Positions 35,032-45,000 of a DNA stretch of 64,000 nt are shown here, piece by piece. Positions within the stretch are counted from its first letter, which is position 1, and each line of letters opens with the position of its first letter. The notes below the pieces were generated by a model. It saw only the letters and a program-made list of their open reading frames with translations. It made no database searches and was not told the origin of the DNA. Origin of the DNA: Kitasatospora acidiphila (GTDB lineage: Bacteria > Actinomycetota > Actinomycetes > Streptomycetales > Streptomycetaceae); contig NZ_VIGB01000001.1 of assembly GCF_006636205.1 (NCBI RefSeq), positions 124,001 through 188,000 of the forward strand. The letters run 5' to 3'. Made by a program: the position numbers and the translations under genes.

Positions 35032-35934
35032 GTGCTGTTCCGTATCCTCCTGACCCGGCGCTGGGTGATCCTGACCCTCGTCTTCTTCGCGATCATCCCG
35101 GCGATGTTCCTACTCGGGCGGTGGCAGTACCACCGCTATGAGCAGACCAACCGGCAGAACACCGCGACCTCCGCCGCGATGCAGGCGCCGCCGGTCGCGA
35201 TGGATGTGATCTCGCACCCCGGCGGGACTGTGCCGGCCGCGGAGACGTACCGCTCGGTCACCGCGACCGGGCACTACGACCCGTCGTACGAGTTCGTGAT
35301 CCGCCAGCGCACCGACGCCTCCGGCGACACGGTCGGCTACTACGTGGTCACCCCGCTGGTCACCGACGCCGGCGACGTGGTGCTGGTCAACCGCGGCTGG
35401 ATCGCCTCGAACGCGGACGCCACCAGCTACCCGACGGTGCCGCCGGCCCCCTCCGGTGAGCTGACGGTGACCGGTCGGCTGCGGCCCGACGAGACCTTCC
35501 GACGGGAGCAGCGCGGGCTGCCGGACCGGATGTTCATGCGGATCAACAGCAGCGAGCAGGCCGCGCGCCTGAAGCAGCCGGTGGTCGCGGGCTACCTGGA
35601 GCTGGTCTCTACCAACCCCACCCCGCCGGGCGCCGACGAGGCCGAGCACGTACCGGGCCCCAATGTCACCTCCACCGGCGACGCCGCGGTGGTCGGCAAG
35701 GGCGTCCACCTGCCCTACGCGATCCAGTGGTGGCTGTTCGCCGCGCTGATCCCGGCCGGCTGGATCGTCATGCTGCGCCGCGACCTCCGCGAGGCCCGCG
35801 AGAAGCAGGCCGCCGACGAAGCCGCCGCCGCGGCCGGCCCCGCCCCGGACGCCCCGGCAGAGGAGCCCGGCCCCACCCCGGGCTCCGACAAGGCCACCGT
35901 CCCGGCCGCCGAGTCCGACCCCGCGCAGCGCTAG
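35032..35934 (+). CDS. SURF1 family cytochrome oxidase assembly protein
   Basis: A 300-residue membrane protein that assists assembly of the aa3-type cytochrome c oxidase. It has an N-terminal TM (WVILTLVFFAIIPAMFLLGRWQYHRY), the conserved YRSVTATGHYDP, DVVLVNRGWIA and LTVTGRLRPDE of the SURF1 periplasmic domain, and a C-terminal TM with YAIQWWLFAALIPAGWIVMLRRDLRE. An acidic Pro/Ala tail follows. GTG 35032 has an AAAGGGAG about 13 nt upstream. A hairpin terminator follows at 35961. Confidence 0.93.
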   Translation: MLFRILLTRRWVILTLVFFAIIPAMFLLGRWQYHRYEQTNRQNTATSAAMQAPPVAMDVISHPGGTVPAAETYRSVTATGHYDPSYEFVIRQRTDASGDTVGYYVVTPLVTDAGDVVLVNRGWIASNADATSYPTVPPAPSGELTVTGRLRPDETFRREQRGLPDRMFMRINSSEQAARLKQPVVAGYLELVSTNPTPPGADEAEHVPGPNVTSTGDAAVVGKGVHLPYAIQWWLFAALIPAGWIVMLRRDLREAREKQAADEAAAAAGPAPDAPAEEPGPTPGSDKATVPAAESDPAQR

Positions 35935-35960
35935 TACGCGCGCACACTGTTCGCGGTGCT

Positions 35961-35991
35961 GAGGCCGCAGCTCTCGACGAGCTGCGGCCTC
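35961..35991. terminator. Bidirectional hairpin between SURF1 and MFS genes
   Basis: A perfect 13-bp stem (35961-35973 with 35979-35991) closes a 5-nt loop between the convergent 3' ends at 35934 and 36032. Confidence 0.8.
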
Positions 35992-36031
35992 ATCGTTCCA
36001 CGGCGGCTGGTGCGGGGCTCCACGCGCGGCA

Positions 36032-37330
36032 TCAACTCGTGGCGACGGGCGCCGGTTCGGGTTCCGGAACATCGCGCAGGTGGCGCAGCGGGGAGAAGAA
36101 CACGAACCAGCCGGCCGCCGAGAACCCGATGACCGCCACCCAGAGTGCGGGCCGCACCCCGATCAGCGTGCCCAGCAGCCCGCCGAGGATGCCGCCGATC
36201 GGCATCGTGCCCCAGACGACCCACCGGACGGCCGCGTTCATCCGCCCCATCAGCTCAGGGGGCGTCACCGACTGCCGGTAGCTGACCTGCGCGATGTTGT
36301 ACACCATCACCGCGAAGTAGGTGATGCTCCAGCCCAGCGGGACGAGCAGCACTCCCCAGCCGCGCCAGGCCGCCGCCACGATGGCCTGCGGGGCGCTGAA
36401 CGACAGCGCGGACATCCAGATGATCCGCGCCGAACCGAACCGCTTCGCCAGCCGGCCGGCGAGCATGCCGCCTGCGATGCCGCCGATGGCCCCGCCCGCC
36501 ATGATCAATCCGGTGAACGCGGGCCGCACGTGCAGCACCCGGATCAGGAAGACCATCGCCAGCGCCGTGTTCATGCCGCTGAACAGGTTCGAGATGCCCG
36601 TGCACGCCACGATCCTCCGCAATATCTTGTGGTGGACGACGAATCGCAGTCCTTCGGCGATCTGGCTGCGCAGCGTCTCGTCCGCCCGCCGCGCACGCGG
36701 CGGCTCCTCGCGCTTCCTGATGCCGAAGACCGACGCGACCGAGAGCGCGTAGGAGATCGCGTCGGCCGTCATCGCTCCCGCTGCGCCGAAGGCCGCGACC
36801 AGCCCGCTGCCCAGGCTGGGTCCGCCGAGCTGCGAGAAGGCGCCGGTGGTCCCGAGCTTGCCGTTGGCGTCCATCAGCTGCTCGGTGCGGACCAGCGACG
36901 GCAGGTAGCTCTGGTAGGAGACGTCGAAGAACACCGTGCACACGCCGGCGGCCAGGGCGACCAGGTAGAGCTGCGTCATGGTCAGAGCACCCAGGGCGGC
37001 GGCCAGCGGGAGCGAGCCGATCAGCAGCAGGCGCAGCAGGTCGCAGACGATCATGATGGACCGCTTGGAGCCGCGGTCCACGAGCGCGCCCGCGGGCAAC
37101 GCGATCAGCGCGAACGCCGCTGTGGTGGCCGCGGTCAGCAGACCGACCTGGAACGTGCTCGCCTTGAGCGCGACGACCGCGACCAGCGGCAGCGCGACCT
37201 GGGTGACCGCCGAGCCCATCTCACTGACCGTCTGGCCGCCCCACAGCAGCATGAAATCCCGCTGCCGCCACAGGCTCGGACTGCCGAGCTCCGGCTCGGC
37301 TTCGCCCACATCCGTCGCCAGTTCCGTCAC
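36032..37330 (-). CDS. MFS exporter (enterobactin-exporter/DHA3-like)
   Basis: A 432-residue major facilitator with twelve predicted TM helices. It starts RQRDFMLLWGGQTVSEMGSAVTQVALPLVA, the usual opening of the EntS/DHA3 group. GALVDRGSKRSIMIVCDLLR is the conserved loop 2-3 motif, and there is a mid-protein cytoplasmic loop RKREEPPRARRADE. GTG 37330 is preceded by a GGAG 9-10 nt upstream. Substrate unknown; members export macrolides or siderophores. It is close to the PKS cluster but separated from it by the tRNA array, so a link to its product is only possible. Confidence 0.88.
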   Translation of the reverse strand: MTELATDVGEAEPELGSPSLWRQRDFMLLWGGQTVSEMGSAVTQVALPLVAVVALKASTFQVGLLTAATTAAFALIALPAGALVDRGSKRSIMIVCDLLRLLLIGSLPLAAALGALTMTQLYLVALAAGVCTVFFDVSYQSYLPSLVRTEQLMDANGKLGTTGAFSQLGGPSLGSGLVAAFGAAGAMTADAISYALSVASVFGIRKREEPPRARRADETLRSQIAEGLRFVVHHKILRRIVACTGISNLFSGMNTALAMVFLIRVLHVRPAFTGLIMAGGAIGGIAGGMLAGRLAKRFGSARIIWMSALSFSAPQAIVAAAWRGWGVLLVPLGWSITYFAVMVYNIAQVSYRQSVTPPELMGRMNAAVRWVVWGTMPIGGILGGLLGTLIGVRPALWVAVIGFSAAGWFVFFSPLRHLRDVPEPEPAPVATS

Positions 37331-37465
37331 AGCGCCTGCTCCATCTCAACCCCCACCAAGATCGCCTGATACCGCGCGCCACCCTAGCGGCCTCGAATCC
37401 TCCGTGTCCGACGTAGAGTTCCCCCCTGTAGCAGAACTACGACAGAGCGGCCCGGACGGAGGAGC

Positions 37466-38376
37466 ATGAACGGCAGCGAGCGGCCCGGGTCCGCCTGGCG
37501 CCCGATCGGCCTCCGCTGGACGCCCGACGAGCAGGTGGCCCTGGAATGGGACGCACCGGCCGGCCGCGCACCGCGTCTGAGTCCGCTCCCGGTCGGCGGT
37601 CGGCTGGCCGTGCTGGTGGGCGCGGACCGGCGCTGTGTGGGCGTCCGCCATGCGGGCCGGCGGATCGAGTGCCCGCTCACCGCGCCGCTCGCACCGGCCG
37701 CCCGCCGGGCGCAGTGCGAGGCGTGTGGCGCACTGGCGGCCACCAACTCCGTTGCCACCGACACCAGTCTGCTGGACGACAAGCGCGAGTACGCGGTGTA
37801 CCTGGCCCACCACGGCGAGTTGATCAAGGTCGGGATCAGCAGGACCGAGCGCGGCTCGGCGCGCCTCCTCGAACAGGGCGCGCTGGCCTCGGTCGTCCTC
37901 TCCACCGGATCGCTGCCGGCCGCGCGCCGGGTCGAGCGGCTACTCGGTGCGGCCCTGGGCCTGCCCGACCGGGTCAGCAGCAGCCGCAAGCGCCGAGCCC
38001 GCGCCCGGCCGGGCACCACTGCCGAGCGCGAGGCCGCCCTGGCTGCCGCGATCGGGGACTGCCAGGGCCTCAACTGGCCTTCCGGGCAAGCCCGTCGCGC
38101 CCCGGTGATCAGCGACCACGCACACCGCTACCCCTGCCCGAGGACGGCCTGCGCCCGGCGGCAGCGGTGCGTCCGTTGGCACCCGGGCAGCAGCTCGCCG
38201 GCACCATCGTCAGCCGGATCGGCAGCGACCTCTACCTGGCCACCGATGCCGGCACGATCCTGCTGGACGTACGCCTGCTGGCCGGCTGGGAGCTGCTGCG
38301 GTGCGCACCCGACGCCGAGTCCACAGCTCCGCTCCAGCCCCTGCCCGCCGAGTCCCAGCAAGACCAACTCTTCTGA
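37466..38376 (+). CDS. DUF2797 family protein, one frameshift
   Basis: A 303-residue soluble protein. A Cys pair in RAQCEACGALAATNS and a His/Tyr-rich GIY-YIG-like core DDKREYAVYLAHHGELIKVGISRTERGSARLLEQGA mark the DUF2797 family, whose function is unknown. The frame shifts at about 38130 in a CCCC run; one C restores HRYPLPEDGLRPAAAV and the C-terminal half (AGTIVSRIGSDLYLA to QQDQLF). ATG 37466 follows GGAGG (37459-37463). It is the last protein gene before the tRNA array. Confidence 0.82.
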
Positions 38377-38416
38377 CCCACCGGCCACTTGACACCGCAT
38401 GCACCGGCCTACGAGG

Positions 38417-38499
38417 CGGAGTATGCAGGGATCGAACCTGCGCGGGTGACCCCGACGACGGCTTAGCAAGCCGCTGCCTTACCGCTCGGCCAATCCTCC
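38417..38499 (-). tRNA. tRNA-Ser, anticodon GCT
   Basis: A class II tRNA, 83 nt. Acceptor GGAGGAT pairs with ATACTCC with one G-A mismatch, discriminator G. The anticodon loop TTGCTAA is in a GCGGC/GCCGT stem. The long variable arm has a CGGG/CCCG helix, and the T stem-loop is GCAGG-TTCGATC-CCTGC. CCA is not encoded. It is last in the array, one base from the next gene. Confidence 0.88.
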
Positions 38500-38500
38500 G

Positions 38501-38574
38501 TGGCGCTGACAGGATTCGAACCTGCAACCTGCGGCCCCTCAGACCGCCGCCTCTCCCAGTTGGGCTACAGCGCC
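38501..38574 (-). tRNA. Class I tRNA with leucine anticodon GAG (identity uncertain)
   Basis: 74 nt with a perfect acceptor GGCGCTG/CAGCGCC, discriminator A, D arm GCCC-AACTGGGAGA-GGC, anticodon stem GCGGT/GCCGC with loop CTGAGGG (anticodon GAG, codon CTC), variable loop AGGTT (5 nt) and T arm GCAGG-TTCGAAT-CCTGT. Bacterial tRNA-Leu is class II with a long variable arm, so this short form is abnormal and its charging enzyme cannot be inferred. Confidence 0.82.
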
Positions 38575-38579
38575 TCGCG

Positions 38580-38652
38580 TAGCGTCGGTGCGATTCGAAC
38601 GCACACTGCGCCGGTCCTGAACCGACTCCCTCTACCGTTGGGGTACGACGCC
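38580..38652 (-). tRNA. Class I tRNA with leucine anticodon CAG (identity uncertain)
   Basis: 73 nt. Acceptor GGCGTCG pairs with CGACGCT (terminal G-U wobble), discriminator A. The anticodon stem GTCGG/CCGGC carries loop TTCAGGA, giving anticodon CAG for codon CTG. The variable loop is GCAGT, only 5 nt, and the T arm is a perfect GTGCG-TTCGAAT-CGCAC. As with its neighbour, a leucine anticodon sits on a short-variable-arm body. Confidence 0.82.
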
Positions 38653-38685
38653 AAGTCCCGGGCGCACGCTGGCGTGCGCCCACTT
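38653..38685. repeat. Inverted repeat between two tRNAs of the array
   Basis: GGGCGCACGC (38660-38669) is the exact reverse complement of GCGTGCGCCC (38672-38681), separated by TG. Outer arms AAGT (38653-38656) and ACTT (38682-38685) extend the stem around a CCC bulge. It fills the only sizeable gap in the array, between the CCA and CAG tRNAs, and could be a processing or attenuation hairpin. Confidence 0.75.
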
Positions 38686-38686
38686 G

Positions 38687-38759
38687 CCGGCCCGGCAGGA
38701 TTCGAACCCGCGACATTCCGCTTTGGAGGCGGACGCTCTACCACCTGAGCTACAGACCA
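38687..38759 (-). tRNA. tRNA-Trp-like, anticodon CCA, irregular acceptor stem
   Basis: 73 nt. The anticodon stem TCCGC/GCGGA carries loop CTCCAAA (CCA, codon TGG), T arm GCGGG-TTCGAAT-CCTGC, D region GCTC-AGGTGGTAGA-GC and variable loop ATGTC. The acceptor TGGTCTG/CGGGCCG begins with a U-G pair and contains three G-U wobbles, unlike the housekeeping tRNA-Trp. Discriminator G suits TrpRS. CCA is not encoded. Confidence 0.82.
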
Positions 38760-38760
38760 G

Positions 38761-38838
38761 TGCGTTGCCGAGGAATCGAACCTCGCCATCCCGTAGGAGC
38801 AGGGGTTACAGCCCCGCTTGCATCCCAGCGCTCAACGC
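38761..38838 (-). tRNA. tRNA-Tyr-like, anticodon GTA, shortened D arm
   Basis: 78 nt. Acceptor GCGTTGA/GCAACGC (last pair A-G mismatched), discriminator A. Anticodon stem CGGGG/CCCTG carries loop CTGTAAC, giving GTA. There is a class II variable arm (TCC-TAC-GGA) and a perfect T arm CGAGG-TTCGATT-CCTCG. Only 15 nt separate the acceptor from the anticodon stem, so the D arm is reduced although a TGGG loop remains. It is first in the array. Confidence 0.65.
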
Positions 38839-38940
38839 GTGCGTGTGCTACGAGAGTAGGCAGTCGGGGCGCCGCGGGCGACTGAATATCGGAGCGACCG
38901 CGCAGGACGAGGACTGACGCACAACACGCCGGCTCAAAGA

Positions 38941-38976
38941 CGTGTGAGGGCGAGCCGGTCGGCTCGCCCTCACACG
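38941..38976 (-). terminator. Terminator of the PKS operon
   Basis: A perfect 16-bp stem (38941-38956 with 38961-38976) closes a 4-nt loop, 31 bp beyond the stop codon of the last PKS gene. On the minus strand it is followed by TCTTTG. It separates the PKS operon from the tRNA array, which starts about 100 bp further on. Confidence 0.88.
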
Positions 38977-39007
38977 CCCCTGGAGAACCCGGTCGCCTCG
39001 TTGGGCG

Positions 39008-42000
39008 TCAGGCGCCGAGGGTGGCGGACAGCCAGTCGTGGACGGCGACGGCGCAGTCCTCCGAGTACTCCTCCAGCATGCTGAAGTGGTGGCCCGGGAC
39101 GGTCAACGCCTCGTGCCGGAGCGGCCAGGACGAGCGCCACTCCTCGGCCTCACCGGCCTCGGCCGACGAGTGCCGCAGCGGGTCCTGCGCCCTGACCAGC
39201 AGGGTCGGCACCGTCAGCGCCACCGGCTGCCACTCGGCGAACACGTCGAAGTACCCGCCCATCGCGCTGAACCGGGTGTCGTCGATGGTGCCGAACACAT
39301 CACCGCGGTCGAGCATGGTGTCGATGAACCCGTACTGGATCGAGGCCGGCGGCGGGCTGTCCGGAGCGTAGGTGTCCAGCAGCACCAGGGCCGCCGGCCG
39401 CACGCCGCTGCGTTCCAGCCGGCTCGCCACCGCGGACGCCGTCCAGCCGCCGGACGAGTGACCCAGCAGCACGAACGGGCGATCCCCGAAGCGACGTTCG
39501 ATCACCTGTGCCTGCTGCTCCACGATCGCCCCCAGATCGGCGGGCAGGAGCTCGCCCTTGACGAAGCCGGGCAGCGGGAGCGACAGCACCTCGCGTCGGC
39601 CGCCCAGTGGCGCGGAGAACCGCGCGTACTGGTACGGGCTGGACAGCGCGCCCAAGGTGGGGAAGCAGACGATCGCCGGCTCGTCCGGCCCCGACACCAG
39701 GGTCACCAGGTCCGACGTGCGGGCGACCTGCGCCGGGTCCTCGAACTTCTCCCTGATCCTGGCGGCCGCGATCAGCAGGTCGAGGCCGTGCTCCAGCTTG
39801 GCGAGTTCGTAGGCCTTGGTGAACATCGAGGCCAGATAGCCGTCGGATGCCGGCGCCGAGGCCGGAGCCGGTGCGACGGTGCCGACGGCTGCCGAGCCGC
39901 TCGGCTGCCTCACCGCCGGCCCGCCCGCGAGTCCGGCCGGGCCCTGGGCGGCAAGCTCCGCCGACAGGCCCTGGACCAGCGCCGCCGGGGTCGCGTAGTC
40001 GAACACGAGGGTCGACGGCAGGCGCAGACCCGTCGCGTCGTTCAGCCGGTTGCGCAACTCCACGGCCGTGAGGGAGTCGAAGCCCTGCTCGATGAACCCC
40101 TTCTCCGCCTCGACCGCGTCGCCGGCGCCGTGGCCGAGCACCGCGGCGGCCTGGCCGCAGACGACATCGGTCAGCACGGCCGGCCACTCGCTCTGCGGCA
40201 GGCCGGCCAGCCGCTGCCCGAGGTCCTCGACCGTCGGCACGGTCCCGGCCGACGCGGCGCGGCGTGACGTCGCCCGCACGAGGCCCCGCAGCAGCGCGGG
40301 CACCGTGGTCGAGTGGTCCGACGCCGCGCGGCTCTTGGCACGCAGCCGCAGCGCCAGGACGGTCGGCAGCCCGCTCCCGATCGCCGCGCCGAGCAGCCCG
40401 AGCTCGTCGCGGGCACCCAGCCAGGCCGTCCACGGCTCCGGCATCGTCCGATCGGTCCCCGTCGACAGCTCCCAGCCGAGCGACGTCGCCGCCAGGCCGG
40501 CCGCCCTGCGCAGGTGGGCGAGCGCGTCCAGGAACGCGCCGACCACGCCGGCGCCGGCCCGGTCCGAGCAGCCGAGCGTGCCCGCAGTGGCGGAGAACAC
40601 GACGAAGGAGGACAGCTCGGTACCGCGGGTGGCCAGGTCCAGGTTCTCCGCTGCGGCGATCTGCGACTCCAGGTGGCGCTGCGCGGCCTCGGCGGCCTGC
40701 TCGGCGACCGCCCCGGGCCCCTCGGCCCCCGGCAGGTGGACCACGGCGGTCAGCGGGTGCTCGGCGGGGATGTCCTGCAGCAGCCGGTCGAGCGCGGTGC
40801 GGTCGGTGAGATCGCAGACCGCGCGGCTCACCAGCACACCTGCGCCCGGAAGTTCGGCCGCAACCGCGCTGTCCAGGTCGCCCGCGGCGGCGAGCTCGTG
40901 CTCGTCGGCGAGGTCGCGCTTGCCGGTGACGACCAGGAGCAGGTGGCGTGCGCCGTGGGCGGCCACCAGTTCCTTGGCCACCTCGCGTCCCAGCGCCCCA
41001 CTGGCGTTGGTGACCAGCACGGTGCCCTCGGACGCCAGAGCGGGTCCCGGGGCGTCGGCCGCCCGCGCGGGCACTCGGGCGAGCCTCGGTGCGAGCACCG
41101 TGCCCGCGCGGACCGCCAGTTGGGGCTCGTCGGCGGTCAGGAGCGCAGCCGCGACGATGCCGTCGAACGGCTCGTCGGCGAGGTCGAGGATGCCGAAGCG
41201 TCCGGGGTTGCCGGCCTGCGCCGCCCTGACGAGTCCGACCACCGCGGCCCCGACCGCATCCACGGCGCCGTCCGCCGCGCCGGTGGTCACCGCGCCGCAC
41301 GCGACGAACACCAGCCGCGCGCCGGCCAGGCGCTCGTCGGCCAGCCATGCCTGCACGGCCTCGGTTGCCCAGCCCACGGCCGCCGTCGCGGCTGCTGCGA
41401 TCGGGGCATCCGGGGCATGCGTCGCGGGAACCGGGAGCAGCACGAGCTCCGGCACCCGACCGGCTGCGGCCACCTGCTCGCCGAGCGCGGCGAGGTCGGG
41501 AACGACGACCAGGCCTTCGGTCGACCGGGCTGGGGTGGCGGTGCGCGCGGCCTGCGCGAGTCGCACGGCCTCGGCGCCACCGACGGTCACCCACGACCCG
41601 ACCACGTCCGGTGCCGTCTCGTCCGACACCGGCAGCGGCACCCAGGTCAGTTCGAGCAGCGACTGCTGTGCCGGGCTTCCGGCGGCGGCGAGCTGCTCGG
41701 CCCGGACCGGGCGGAGCGCGAGGGACTCAACTGTGGCCAGCGACCGCCCGGTTCCGTCGGCGATCGCCAGCGACAGCGTCTCCGGCCCGGCCGGAGTGAG
41801 CCGCACCCGCAGGCTGGTGGCACCGGCGGCGCCCAGCGAGACGCCGCTCCAGGAGAACGGCAGCCCCCGCCGACCCTCGCCGTCGCCCGTCGTCAGCAGC
41901 GACACGGGCTGCAGAGCAGCCTCCAGGAGCGCCGGGTGCAGAGCGAACGACCGGGCCTGCGAGGCGATCTGCTCCGGCAGCGCCACCTCGGCGAAGACCG

Positions 42001-45000
42001 TGTCGCCGAGGCGCCAGACGGCCTGCAGCCCCTGGAACGCGGGCCCGTAGGCGAAACCCGAGTCAGCGAGGCGCTGATAGCACCCGTCGAGGTCCACGGG
42101 CTCGGCCCCGGCGGGCGGCCACTGGGTCAGGTCGGCGCCGTCGGCCGGGCCGTCGGTCGCCAGCACACCGCTCGCGTGCCGGGTCCACGGCTCGTCGGCG
42201 GCACCCTCCGGGCGTGAGTGGATCACCACGCCGCGGTCGCCGCTTGCGGCCGGCTGCGACACCAGGACCTGCAACCGGACGCCGGGGCCCGCGCCCAGCA
42301 CCAGCGGCGCCTCCAGCGTCAACTCCTCGACGAGAGCTGCGCCGACCTGGTCGCCGGCACGGATGGCAAGCTCCAGGAATCCGGCCGAGGGCATGACGAC
42401 GGCACCGAGCACGGTGTGGTCGGCCAGCCAGGAGTGAGTCGAAAGGGAGAGGCGGCCGGTGAAGAGGAGCTCGTCGCTGTCCGCGACCTCGATCGCCGCA
42501 CCGAGCAGCGGGTGGGCGGCGGCCTCCAGTCCCAGGCCGGTCGCGTCCTTGGCTCCTGCGCCGGATGCCTCCGGCCAGTAGCGGCGGCGTTGGAAGGCGT
42601 AGGTGGGCAGGTCGACCCGGCGGGCGCCGGTGCCCTCGAACAGCGCGTCCCAGGCGACCGGGGTGCCGGTGGCGTGCAGGCGCGCCAGCGCCTCCACCAC
42701 GCCACGGACCTGGTCACGTCCCGAGCGCATGGTCGGCACCACGCCGCGGGCCGGGCCGTCCTGGGCAGGCACTCGGCGACCATGCCGGACAGCACCGCGT
42801 CCGGGCCGACCTCGACGAAGCTGCCAACACCCAAGTCCAGCATGGCGGCAACGCCATCGGCGAAACGCACCGCGTCGCGGACCTGGCGCACCCAGTACTG
42901 CGGCTGCGTCCACAACTCCGACTCCACCCGGCCGGTGACGGTGGAGACCAGCGGCAGCATCGGCTCGCGAAGGTCCAACCCGGCTACGACGTCCGCGAAT
43001 TCCCGCAGCATCGGGTCCATCAGACCCGAGTGGAACGCATGACTGACCGTCAGGTGCCGCGTACGGCAGCCCAGCTCCGCAAGCTTGGCGGCGGCCGCCA
43101 GCACAGGCTCCTCAAGGCCCGACAGCACCACCGACGACGGACCGTTCACCGCCGCCAGCCAGACACCCTCCACGCCATCGACCACGGCGCGGACTACGTC
43201 CTCGGACCCGCCGACCGCGACCATCGCGCCACCCGCCGGCAGCGCCTGCATCAACCGCCCGCGCGCCACCACCAGCGCGCACGCATCCTCCAGCGACAGC
43301 ACCCCGCCACATGCGCGGCAGCGATCTCACCCACCGAATGCCCGGCCAGCACACCGGCCGTCACACCCCACGACTCCAACAGCCGGTACAGCGCCACCTC
43401 CAGGGCGAAAATCGCCGGCTGCGCGAACCCCGTCCGGTTGATCGAGTCGTCCGACGGCAGCTCCACCCCAGCTGCGTGCACACCTCCTCATAGGCTCGCG
43501 CGAACACCGGGAACGCCTCACCCAACTCCCGGCCCATGCCCGCCCACTGCGAACCCTGACCCGAGAACACCGCCCCCAACCGACCTGCCACCACACCCGA
43601 AACAGCCACGCCCCCGACGCCAACCCACCAAGAGCAGCCAGCAGTTCACCACCATCAGCTGCCACCAGCGCCGCTCGGTGCTCAAACGCCGAACGCGACG
43701 TCGCCAGCGAGAACGCCGTGTCCAGCAGCCCCAGCCCCGGCTCGGCCTCCAACCGCTCCAGCAGCGCCGCAGCCTGACCCCGAACCGCCGCCTCGGACTT
43801 GCCCGACACCACCAACGGCACCACCGGAAGGCCGACCACAGCCTCCTGTTCCATCGGCGCAGGCTCCTCCGCCTGCTCCAGGATCACATGCGCGTTCGTC
43901 CCGCTCACACCGAACGACGACACCGCGGACCGACGCACCCGCCCACGGTCCGGCCAAATCTGATTGTTCGTCAGAATCTGTACCGTGCCTGCCGACCAGT
44001 CGACCTCCGTCGACGGCTCATCGACATGCAGGGTCTGCGGGAGCACGCCCTCCCGCATCGCCATCACCATCTTGATGACACCGGCCACGCCGGCAGCCGC
44101 CTGGGTGTGGCCGATGTTCGACTTCACCGACCCCAGCCACAGCGGCTCGTCGGCCGACCGCTCCCGACCGTAGGTGGCCAGCAGCGCCTGTGCCTCGATC
44201 GGGTCACCCAAACGCGTCCCCGTCCCGTGGGCCTCGACGGCGTCGACCTCGGAACCGGACAGCCCGGCACCGGTCAGCGCCTGGCGGATGACCCGCTGCT
44301 GGGAGGGACCGTTCGGCGCGGTCAGACCATTCGATGCACCGTCCTGGTTGACGGCCGAACCCCGCACCACGGCAAGGACGTTGTGGCCGTTCGCCACCGC
44401 GTCCGACAGCCGCTCGACCAGCAGCATGCCGACGCCCTCGCCCCAGCCCGTACCGTCCGCCGCATCCGCGAACGCCTTGCAGCGACCGTCAACCGCCAGA
44501 CCGCGCTGCCGCGAGAACTCCACGAACGCGCCCGGCGTCGCCATCACGGTCACGCCACCGGCCAGCGCGAGGTCGCACTCGCCCGAGCGCAGCGCCTGCG
44601 CCGCCAGGTGCAGCGCCACCAGCGACGACGAACACGCGGTGTCCACCGTCACCGCCGGCCCCTCCAAGCCGAACACGTAGGACACCCGGCCCGACATCAC
44701 ACTCGCCGTGTTCCCGGTCATCAGGAAACCCTCGAGCCCGGCGGCGGCTCCGTCGGCGAACAGCGGAAGGTAGTCCTGGCCGTTGGTGCCCGCGAAGAGG
44801 CCGGTCCGGCTGCCCCGCACCGCGGCGGGGTCGATGCCGGCGCGCTCGAACGCCTCCCAGGAGGTCTCCAGCAGCAGCCGCTGCTGCGGGTCCATCGCCA
44901 GCGCCTCGCGCGGCGAGATCCCGAAGAACCCCGGGTCGAACTCGGCGACGTCGCTGAGGAACGCGCCTTCGTGCGTGTAGGAGGTGCCCTCGGTGTCGGG

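Noticed and set aside
37340..37465. Regulatory RNA or riboswitch upstream of the DUF2797 gene
   Set aside because: No conserved aptamer or terminator pair could be recognised in this short region.
38210..38789. Short open frames over the tRNA array on both strands
   Set aside because: They cross five tRNA cloverleaves with conserved T loops; product sequences have repeated TTCGAAT-derived residues and no codon bias.
40050..42050. 666-residue plus-strand open frame inside the last PKS gene
   Set aside because: Ser/Thr/Ala/Arg-rich antisense shadow of KR/DH domains.
42313..42600. DH of the last module as proof of a double bond in the product
   Set aside because: The paired KR lacks its catalytic Tyr and the DH has Asp changed to Glu, so no substrate or activity is expected.
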